Of a DNA stretch of 6,002 bases, positions 1-4,500 are shown in pieces (positions within the stretch are counted from its first letter, which is position 1; every line of letters starts with the position of its first letter). The stretch lies in the NCBI GenBank assembly GCA_026395775.1, contig JAPLYA010000024.1, positions 1 through 6,002 on the forward strand, written 5' to 3'. The notes under the pieces were generated by a model that made no database searches, was not told the DNA's origin, and saw only the letters and a list, made by a program, of their open reading frames with translations. The translations under genes and the position numbers were made by a program. Origin of the DNA: Candidatus Pacearchaeota archaeon (GTDB taxonomy: Archaea; Nanobdellota; Nanobdellia; Pacearchaeales; GW2011-AR1).

Positions 1-129
1 TTTGTGAACCCAAATCAGCAATTGAAAGGAAAAACACCAGCAGAAATGGCTGGGATAAATCTGAAACTGAAAAGAAACAAGCTGTTAGAATTGGTGAGAT
101 ATTTGGCTAATAAGGAAACTGATGATTAG
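1..129 (+). CDS. C-terminal end of a DDE-type insertion sequence transposase (partial, 5' end outside window)
   Basis: Frame 1 is open from the first base to a TAG at 127-129 and gives 42 residues. It contains FVNPNQQLKGKTPAEMAGI, which resembles the conserved tail of archaeal and bacterial DDE integrase-core transposases (general form N-F-x-R-P-H-x-x-L-x-G-K-T-P-A-E-x-A-G-I), followed by a basic, leucine-rich helix ending in TDD. The usual R-P-H of this tail reads N-P-N here, so this copy may be divergent or decayed. The catalytic DDE residues would lie upstream, outside the window. The family (IS6-like or another integrase-core group) cannot be settled from so little. It is the only gene on the + strand and converges on the membrane-protein gene at 190-354. 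I am fairly sure of the transposase call, and unsure whether the element is intact. Confidence 0.72.
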   Translation, partial: FVNPNQQLKGKTPAEMAGINLKLKRNKLLELVRYLANKETDD

Positions 130-142
130 TATACAGTATCCA

Positions 143-170
143 TCCTTTGCAATTTTGTTCATTTTAAAAA
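143..170. terminator. possible bidirectional T-rich terminator between convergent genes
   Basis: The 60-base gap between the transposase stop (129) and the stop of the 54-residue gene (190) has T-rich runs on the + strand (143-165) followed by five A (166-170), which read as T5 on the - strand. T-rich stretches just past a stop codon are the usual form of archaeal intrinsic termination, so this gap could end transcription from both sides. There is no strong stem. A terminal repeat of the insertion sequence may also lie here but cannot be recognised without its other end. Confidence 0.3.
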
Positions 171-189
171 GTAAAGAGAGCGTTCAATA

Positions 190-354
190 TCAAAAAATAG
201 CCAAGACTACAAAACCAACAATCAAAATACACGCTAAGATAATCATTATCCATTTTAACCATTTTGATTTCTTTTTAGTTTCTATATTCGGGGTTGTTAT
301 AAAAGTTGGTATTTGAGGCATTTGTTGAACTTCTTGTTGTATTTGTTCATTCAT
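190..354 (-). CDS. 54-residue C-terminally anchored membrane protein, unknown function
   Basis: Function not recognised. The protein has a polar, glutamine- and proline-rich N-terminal half (residues 1-26), a basic and aromatic stretch KKKSKWLKW (27-35) and one hydrophobic segment (about 35-54) that runs to the last residue. The positive patch before the segment suggests the N-terminal half stays in the cytoplasm, as in a tail-anchored protein. I chose the ATG at 354 and not an upstream start at 450, because the longer form would overlap the preceding gene by about 95 bases and adds a stretch with no visible feature. With this start, only one base separates the upstream TAA from the ATG, so translation is probably coupled to the 422-residue secreted protein. 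The stop is TGA at 192-190. Whether the two products work together is inference from gene position. Confidence 0.66.
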   Translation of the reverse strand: MNEQIQQEVQQMPQIPTFITTPNIETKKKSKWLKWIMIILACILIVGFVVLAIF

Positions 355-355
355 T

Positions 356-1624
356 TTAAATTCCCAAAGCGAAAATATGCCACCAAGGTTTTTTTGTAGA
401 CACAACTTCGCCGTTTTTAATATCAATCTTTTGTTCAACTTTTGCTTCAATAGGAAATAAAAAGAAAAGTCTTACTGTTTTAACCCCTGAAATAACATAA
501 ACCGCCCGATTATTCTCTTCTTCTATTTTAATATTTTTGCTACTTTCAATTTTAGTCGCCTTAATCTTTGCTTCTTCTGGCAAAATCTTTACTTCCTCTT
601 TACTTCCACTTGAAAGTTGAATATAAACTTTTGAAGAATCTTCAATTATTGTCAGAGAAGTTTCTATAACCTGCTCTTCTATTTGTAAGGTATTAATTCT
701 TTCCCCTCTTTCAATTAATACTTTTTTATTTGCTATATAAACGGGGGGCTTTTCACAAAATTGAGAAATCAAGGGTTTGTTTGATGTAGTTCCACAATTG
801 TTCATATCAGTACAAGTTCTTGTTTGTTGATTATTCAAACATTCTCCCCACACAGTGCAATTCCAGTTTTCAGAACAGATTAAAATACATTTTTCATTAC
901 TGCAATTTTTTCCATCAGTACAACTTCCACAAGTTCTGCCACATCCATCATCCCCACAATCTTTACCAGAACAATCGGGAGCGCAATCAACACAAGCCCC
1001 ATTGTAGCATTTTTTGGGGCAGCCATAATTTATTTGAAGTATTTGGTTTATCCCTTTTTTGCAATAATTTTCCCGAAGAACATTTGGATTACCATATACT
1101 GTTATGCATCTGTCTTCTTCTACTGATCCAGAAATCAATGTTGCTGTACCTTTTATATCCCACTTTTGCCCCCCGTCACTATCTGTGCAATAATCTGTCT
1201 CGTCCTCTGTATTAAAATTTACAAAGTAATTTACTCCATTATATGCATTATTGTTCAAAAGCTTACCATTCAATCTGCCTATTAAATACTGTTCATAGTG
1301 TTCTATATTCCCGTTACGGGGTAATAAAAGATTCGATGTGCACGTTCCTTCTCCAGTTTTGATAATACAGCTTCCAAAAATGTTACCAAAAGAGATATTG
1401 CATATAGAATCTTTAATTGCAATAGCATTATACATAAACTCGCAAATTACGGGAATTCTTGTACCGCCAACAAAAGTACAATTATATGTACAAAAATCAT
1501 TGCCATTTAGACTCCCACTATCGCATTCCTCATTTGTTTCTATAAGATTATTTCCACAGGTGGCAGAGACAAAGAAAGCACAATTTATTAAGAAAAAAGC
1601 CGCAATCAATAACAGTTTATTCAT
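356..1624 (-). CDS. secreted cysteine-rich multidomain surface protein with TSP1-like module and PWW tail
   Basis: Probable exported surface protein of 422 residues. Residues 1-21 form a signal peptide (MNK, hydrophobic core, likely cleavage after FVSA). Then come a CGNNLIETNEECD segment with following cysteines (23-49), resembling the Cys-rich 'CGDGxxxxGEECDDG' repeat; a spacer (55-145) with scattered cysteines; a C-T-D-S-D-G-G module (146-211) with paired cysteines ending in CYNGAC; a short Cys/Gly repeat (214-246; CSGKDCGDDGCGRTCGSC); a thrombospondin type 1-like module (250-290; WNCTVWGEC, TRTCTDMNNCG); and a cysteine-free beta-rich C-terminal domain (about 295-420) ending near the terminus in KKPWW. 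Sequons at N48, N76, N240 and N255 suggest N-glycosylation. The many cysteines suggest disulfides outside the cell. No transmembrane anchor is visible after the signal peptide; the next gene encodes a small membrane protein. Such modules recur in DPANN surface proteins, but the ligand and role are unknown. Confidence 0.85.
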   Translation of the reverse strand: MNKLLLIAAFFLINCAFFVSATCGNNLIETNEECDSGSLNGNDFCTYNCTFVGGTRIPVICEFMYNAIAIKDSICNISFGNIFGSCIIKTGEGTCTSNLLLPRNGNIEHYEQYLIGRLNGKLLNNNAYNGVNYFVNFNTEDETDYCTDSDGGQKWDIKGTATLISGSVEEDRCITVYGNPNVLRENYCKKGINQILQINYGCPKKCYNGACVDCAPDCSGKDCGDDGCGRTCGSCTDGKNCSNEKCILICSENWNCTVWGECLNNQQTRTCTDMNNCGTTSNKPLISQFCEKPPVYIANKKVLIERGERINTLQIEEQVIETSLTIIEDSSKVYIQLSSGSKEEVKILPEEAKIKATKIESSKNIKIEEENNRAVYVISGVKTVRLFFLFPIEAKVEQKIDIKNGEVVSTKKPWWHIFALGI

Positions 1625-1627
1625 AAA

Positions 1628-1649
1628 TAAAAGAGGTATATCTCTTTTA
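1628..1649. promoter_or_regulatory. near-perfect 22-base palindrome just upstream of the cysteine-rich gene
   Basis: Arms TAAAAGAG (1628-1635) and CTCTTTTA (1642-1649) are exact inverted repeats around GTATAT. Counting the centre, 10 of 11 base pairs match; the only mismatch is the 1636/1641 pair. It lies 4 bases upstream of the ATG at 1624 and overlaps the candidate TATA box. If the mRNA is leaderless, the palindrome would not be transcribed and would act as DNA, for example as an operator for a dimeric regulator blocking the promoter. If the mRNA starts further upstream, it would form a hairpin next to the start codon. Which applies is not decidable from sequence. Confidence 0.45.
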
Positions 1650-1653
1650 AAAA
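1645..1653 (-). promoter_or_regulatory. candidate TATA box of the cysteine-rich protein gene
   Basis: On the - strand this reads TTTTTAAAA, with its centre about 25 bases before the A of the ATG at 1624. That is the spacing expected from an archaeal TATA box to its transcription start, so the mRNA may begin at or next to the start codon. No Shine-Dalgarno-like sequence is seen in front of the ATG, which fits a leaderless message. The call rests on composition and spacing only; AT-rich DNA gives such matches by chance. Confidence 0.42.
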
Positions 1654-1685
1654 CCTTGCTTTATTTAGTTTTTTTCCCAACAGAA

Positions 1686-2129
1686 TTATTTTTTCTTCTT
1701 TATTTTCTTCTTTACAGGAACAGGTACAAAGTCAGCTACCGGGGGTTGTTTTGCAACTTCTTTCTCCATTAACATTGCTTTTGCAAGCTCATCATACTGA
1801 TGAAGTTTTCTCGTTATCTCATTTAAGAAAGAGTTCAAATCGCAATTTTTTAAATTCAAGTTTTCAGGCTGAATAATCTCTATATGAGAAGGCATATATA
1901 AAAACAGCAGGTTCATCAACATCTGTATATTTGTTTCAAGCTCTATTTCAGCGAAAGTAGTGAATATGCCAGATTCAAGCTCTTTTGGTTCTTTAACCTC
2001 GCCGTGAGTAACCCTTACATCTTTCTCATTCTTCAGTTTTATAAGAATATCTTCCAGAGCTTTCTTAATATATTCAGCTGGTTTTCCCAAAACTTCTATT
2101 ATTAGTATTGCTGTTATTTTCTCCGCCAT
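1686..2129 (-). CDS. conserved-looking archaeal protein of unknown function, 147 residues
   Basis: Function not recognised. The first ~115 residues look like a compact alpha/beta domain: a strand (AILIIEVL, 7-14), an amphipathic helix (about 16-33), a strand near DVRVTHGEV (37-45), the segment GIFTTFAEIELE (54-65), a hydrophobic helix QMLMNLLFLYMP (69-80), the strand HIEIIQP (82-88) and a final helix (98-123). This order suggests a small ferredoxin-like or ACT-like fold, which is inference. I have an unverified impression of similar proteins with a Y-M-P-S-H-[IV]-E-I-I-x-P core in DPANN genomes. The tail (128-147) is proline-rich then strongly basic (VKKKIKKKK), as in proteins that touch nucleic acid or ribosomes. 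There is no signal peptide or membrane segment, so it is likely cytoplasmic. The ATG at 2129 has no Shine-Dalgarno site and no TATA-like box 25-30 bases upstream, so its promoter may lie further back, beyond the hairpins at 2151-2289. Confidence 0.78.
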   Translation of the reverse strand: MAEKITAILIIEVLGKPAEYIKKALEDILIKLKNEKDVRVTHGEVKEPKELESGIFTTFAEIELETNIQMLMNLLFLYMPSHIEIIQPENLNLKNCDLNSFLNEITRKLHQYDELAKAMLMEKEVAKQPPVADFVPVPVKKKIKKKK

Positions 2130-2150
2130 GTTTTGTTCTTGTTGTTAATG

Positions 2151-2182
2151 TCAGAAATTCTCATTCATTTTCGAATTTCTGA
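2151..2182. repeat. inverted repeat 1 of the 2130-2328 gap (10-bp perfect stem)
   Basis: TCAGAAATTC (2151-2160) and GAATTTCTGA (2173-2182) are exact reverse complements separated by 12 bases. It is the repeat nearest the 147-residue gene, starting 22 bases upstream of its ATG. It could be a hairpin in that gene's leader, or a DNA-level operator. No T-run follows on the - strand, so it does not look like a terminator for the upstream gene. Confidence 0.6.
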
Positions 2183-2189
2183 GCACCCT

Positions 2190-2214
2190 AAAAACTCTAT
2201 TTGTAAGAGTTTTT
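2190..2214. terminator. inverted repeat 2: 9-bp stem with T-run, terminator-like
   Basis: AAAAACTCT (2190-2198) and AGAGTTTTT (2206-2214) are exact reverse complements with a 7-base loop. Read on the - strand, the stem ends in T5; read on the + strand it ends in seven T (2210-2216). This is the shape of an intrinsic terminator and could end transcription from the lamin-tail gene, whose stop codon is 115 bases upstream on the - strand. Most archaeal terminators need only the T-tract, so the stem may serve something else. It could also act as an attenuator for the 147-residue gene. Confidence 0.45.
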
Positions 2215-2229
2215 TTGGTTACTAACCCT

Positions 2230-2289
2230 GTTTTGTTTACTCAGTAATTGTGCCAGTTTTTTAACCAACACAATTTCTCTGACCAAAAC
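2230..2289. repeat. inverted repeat 3: long interrupted stem
   Basis: Three complementary blocks nest in order: GTTTTG (2230-2235) with CAAAAC (2284-2289), TCAG (2241-2244) with CTGA (2279-2282), and AATTGTG (2246-2252) with CACAATT (2269-2275), giving 17 pairs around a 16-base apical loop with small internal loops. Nested pairing over 60 bases is more than casual AT-rich symmetry and suggests a folded RNA or protein-binding DNA. Alternative pairings exist: GTTT at 2235-2238 can pair with AAAC at 2286-2289, and TTGGTTA (2215-2221) with TAACCAA (2262-2268). It matches no RNA family that I recognise. Confidence 0.5.
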
Positions 2290-2296
2290 TCCCCCC

Positions 2297-2309
2297 GTAT
2301 ATACTAAAT
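2297..2309 (-). promoter_or_regulatory. weak candidate TATA box in the gap before the 147-residue gene
   Basis: The - strand reads TATTTAGTATATA here, next to a run of six G/C (2291-2296). An archaeal transcript from this box would start near 2277, inside inverted repeat 3, giving the 147-residue gene a leader of about 150 bases that carries inverted repeats 1 and 2 and the inner stem of repeat 3. It is the best TATA-like match I see in a gap that has none at the usual distance from the ATG. Spacing and composition are the only support. Confidence 0.28.
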
Positions 2310-2328
2310 AGCTTTATTTTTACTTCTC

Positions 2329-3402
2329 TTATTTTTTAAATCTCTTCTTTGACTTGTATTTTATTACAATGATAATCAGGGCCAAAATACAAAAAAGAGT
2401 GAACCCATAGATAGAGTACTCTTTTATATATTCAAGCTTTGATTTCCAAACTTTTTGGCTTTTTATATCTTTTGTAAGGATTATCACATCACTGCTTAAG
2501 TTTTCACTAGTTGTGCTCTGTTCAGTATTTAAATTCTGAACTGTTGCATCAATAATTGTTGGAATTTTTTGGCTAATCTCAATAGTTTCTTCCCTGTAAT
2601 CCAGTATAGCATCTTTATTGTTCTCTTTTATTCTTGCCTTAATCCAAGCTTCTCCTGAAAAATTAGCATAGTCTTTCTTCAACCTCATCTTTATATCTTG
2701 AGTTTTATTGCCTTCTCCAGAAAAAGCTTTATTAATATAGTAATTTCCAGAATACCAAACTTCATCATTGTCATCGAAAATTTCAGATATTACATTATCA
2801 TCTTTTTCAAGCCAGAGTTTAACATCATAACTTCTATCTTGCAAGTTAAATGCTTTAAACCCCACTTCAAATTCCCCTGTACATTCTAAGGGGTTGTCAA
2901 AAATTAAAATAATGTCAATACTGGGGATTTGTGGAATGCTAACATCTTGATTGTTGGAAGTTTGATTTATAGTAATATCTTGTGTCTGGCAAGAGTTTTC
3001 TAAACCTCTGGTGCTAGCTACAAGTTTCCAGCCTGAAGAGCAATATTGCCAAGTTCTGTTGTCATTAGAAGAATCTGAAAATAAATTTGTTTCATCAATT
3101 AAACTCGAGTTAAGCAAGAGTAAAACTTTTTCATTGGAATTATCAAGCCATTGTCCCTGTAGATTAGCAATAAAAAAACCATTGAAACTTCCCGATAGGG
3201 TTATTGTTTGGTTGTCATAATTTTTTAGAAAATAGTTTGATAAATCAATCTGCTCACTAGAATATAGCTCAACCCACTCATTTCCAGAATCCTCTCCCTG
3301 TGGATTAAGTTCAACTTCATTTATTCTCAAACCACTGGTTAGATTTATGCAAACTAGCAATATTATTGCCAGACACCAGCAATTTCTTGTTTGCAGGAAC
3401 AT
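2329..3402 (-). CDS. lamin-tail-domain surface protein, membrane-anchored at the C terminus
   Basis: Likely cell-surface protein of 357 residues. Residues 1-24 form a signal peptide (hydrophobic WCLAIILLVCINLTSG, cleavage near TSG/L). A lamin-tail (LTD) domain spans about 25-138: it opens with LRINEVELNPQGED, then NEWVELY and a loop with DLSNYFL, and closes with W118-Q-Y-C, W125 and a Gly-x-x-N-x-C end (C138). A second beta-sandwich-like domain follows (about 160-276). A spacer leads to one transmembrane helix (about 329-347) and a basic cytoplasmic tail (KYKSKKRFKK). The large part should face outside, anchored by the C-terminal helix. Sequons at N64, N98, N115, N146, N232, N247 and N301 fit a glycosylated exterior. 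LTD domains in prokaryotes often occur on secreted proteins and nucleases; no nuclease motif is seen here. The ATG at 3402 overlaps the radical SAM gene by 40 bases, but any later start would destroy the signal peptide, so the overlap is probably real and the two genes cotranscribed. Confidence 0.86.
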   Translation of the reverse strand: MFLQTRNCWCLAIILLVCINLTSGLRINEVELNPQGEDSGNEWVELYSSEQIDLSNYFLKNYDNQTITLSGSFNGFFIANLQGQWLDNSNEKVLLLLNSSLIDETNLFSDSSNDNRTWQYCSSGWKLVASTRGLENSCQTQDITINQTSNNQDVSIPQIPSIDIILIFDNPLECTGEFEVGFKAFNLQDRSYDVKLWLEKDDNVISEIFDDNDEVWYSGNYYINKAFSGEGNKTQDIKMRLKKDYANFSGEAWIKARIKENNKDAILDYREETIEISQKIPTIIDATVQNLNTEQSTTSENLSSDVIILTKDIKSQKVWKSKLEYIKEYSIYGFTLFCILALIIIVIKYKSKKRFKK

Positions 3403-4346
3403 TTTCCCTTTTTAAGTTTATTTTCATTATGATAGAAATAATCTCTTTTTGTAAGAAGCTTGTTACACCTAGGACAATAAGTATCATTGCTCTCATTTAC
3501 ATTTCCTGTGTATACATAACTCAAACCCTTTGCTTTAGCGATGTTCCTAGCACTTCTAAGTGTTTCAATTGTGGTTGATTTCAAATTTCCCAGTTTGTAG
3601 CAAGGAAAGAAAGCTGAAAAATGTAATGGTATATTTTTGTCTAGTTTAGCAACAAATTCAGCTAATCTGCTTATTTGTTCGTGGCTATCATTTAATCCTG
3701 GGATAAGGAGGTTAGTAATCTCCAGCCATGCCCCTGAATCATAAATAAGTTTTATAGAATCTAGAACAGGCTTTAATTTTCCATCACAGATTTTTTGATA
3801 GAACTCGTCATCACCTTTTAAATCAACATTAACCCCGTCAATATACTTAAGCAACTCCCTCAAGGGCTCGGGATTAATAAAACCATTTGTAACAAGAACA
3901 TTCTTCATTCTACTCTTTCTAGCAAGTTTAGCAATATCAAGCATATATTCATAGAAGGTGGTAGGCTCCGTGAATGTATAAGAAATGATTTTAATTTTGT
4001 CTTTTTTAGCTTCCTTAATTACTTGTTCAGGACTCATCTCAATTGTTCTGACCTTGGCTTGGCTTATTTGCCAATTCTGGCAATGTTTACACTTGAGGTT
4101 ACAACCAGGGCTAGCTATTGATAAAGTTTTGCTTCCAGGAAGAAAGTGATAAAGAGGTTTCTTCTCAATAGGATCAATTGCCAGAGAACACAATCTTGAG
4201 TAGCTCAAGCTGGCAAGTTTATTATTGATATTCTCTCTAGCCCCGCATTTCCCGACCTCTCCCTTGGCAAGAACACAAAAATGAGGACATAACTCACATC
4301 TAACTTTATTCCCAATTTTACTCCAGAACATGCCCTCTTTTTCCAT
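3363..4346 (-). CDS. amrS: AmmeMemoRadiSam-type radical SAM enzyme (AmrS, PflA-like)
   Basis: A 327-residue radical SAM protein of the pyruvate formate-lyase activase-like group. It should bind a 4Fe-4S cluster and S-adenosylmethionine through C82-x3-C86-x2-C89 (SPGCNLKCKHCQNW) and generate a 5'-deoxyadenosyl radical in the cytoplasm. An N-terminal cysteine group (RCELCPHFC; C17, C20, C24, then C34 in GKCGARE) is typical of the AmrS family, as are NVDLKG, the IPGLND segment, HFSAFFPCYK and YVYTGNV. The C terminus carries CPRC (C291, C294) and C316-S-C318, probably a metal site. The ATG at 4346 was chosen because homologues begin shortly before this cysteine group and because a TATA-like box lies about 30 bases upstream; a longer frame up to 4448 would start before that promoter. 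The family is usually linked to Memo and AMMECR1 proteins, neither of which is in the window. The biological substrate is not known to me. Confidence 0.9.
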   Translation of the reverse strand: MEKEGMFWSKIGNKVRCELCPHFCVLAKGEVGKCGARENINNKLASLSYSRLCSLAIDPIEKKPLYHFLPGSKTLSIASPGCNLKCKHCQNWQISQAKVRTIEMSPEQVIKEAKKDKIKIISYTFTEPTTFYEYMLDIAKLARKSRMKNVLVTNGFINPEPLRELLKYIDGVNVDLKGDDEFYQKICDGKLKPVLDSIKLIYDSGAWLEITNLLIPGLNDSHEQISRLAEFVAKLDKNIPLHFSAFFPCYKLGNLKSTTIETLRSARNIAKAKGLSYVYTGNVNESNDTYCPRCNKLLTKRDYFYHNENKLKKGKCSCKQEIAGVWQ

Positions 4347-4367
4347 GTTTGTTTTAAGCTTGTTTTC

Positions 4368-4384
4368 TTTATAAATATATTTAA
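4368..4384 (-). promoter_or_regulatory. candidate TATA box of the radical SAM gene
   Basis: The - strand reads TTAAATATATTTATAAA, a strong archaeal TATA-like element with its centre about 30 bases upstream of the ATG at 4346. Transcription would begin about 4 bases before the start codon, giving a leaderless or nearly leaderless message. It lies in the 154-base gap after the topA stop, so the radical SAM and lamin-tail genes probably form their own unit, separate from topA. It also argues against the longer start at 4448. Confidence 0.55.
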
Positions 4385-4411
4385 GAGTTAAAACTAAACT
4401 GCTGTTTTTGG

Positions 4412-4435
4412 CAATTGTGTTAGTTGAGACAATTG
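4412..4435. repeat. short inverted repeat between topA and the radical SAM gene
   Basis: CAATTGT (4412-4418) and ACAATTG (4429-4435) are reverse complements with a 10-base loop. It lies upstream of the TATA-like box, about 30 bases away, where it could bind a regulator, and about 65 bases after the topA stop codon. No T-run follows it on the - strand. With AT-rich 7-base arms it may be chance. Confidence 0.27.
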
Positions 4436-4500
4436 TTTTCCCAAACAAACGAAACCCTTGTTAAGTATGCTGAAATAGTTTATCTTTTACCAATATAGAA

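Noticed and set aside
122..316. 64-residue + strand frame after the transposase
   Set aside because: It lies mostly antisense to the small membrane protein. Its start overlaps the transposase stop, and its sequence is low-complexity with no recognisable motif.
355..450. Longer 86-residue start for the small membrane protein
   Set aside because: It would overlap the end of the 422-residue gene by about 95 bases, and the extra residues show no feature. The ATG at 354 sits one base after the upstream stop.
820..1772. Open frames on the + strand (820-1215 and 1338-1772)
   Set aside because: They are antisense shadows of the cysteine-rich gene and the end of the 147-residue gene. Their cysteine/histidine-rich or low-complexity translations show no domain.
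2160..2190. TTCGAAT resembling a tRNA T-loop
   Set aside because: The flanking bases do not form a T-stem, and no acceptor, anticodon or D arms can be found around it on either strand.
2130..2328. C/D box guide RNA in the hairpin-rich gap
   Set aside because: CTGA motifs occur, but no matching RTGATGA C box is seen at a suitable distance on either strand.
2698..3578. + strand frames inside the lamin-tail and radical SAM genes
   Set aside because: They are antisense to clearly recognisable coding sequence and have no domains of their own.
4347..4448. Longer 361-residue start for the radical SAM protein
   Set aside because: The 34 extra residues lie over and upstream of the TATA-like box at 4368-4384, and do not resemble the family's N terminus, which begins just before the cysteine group.
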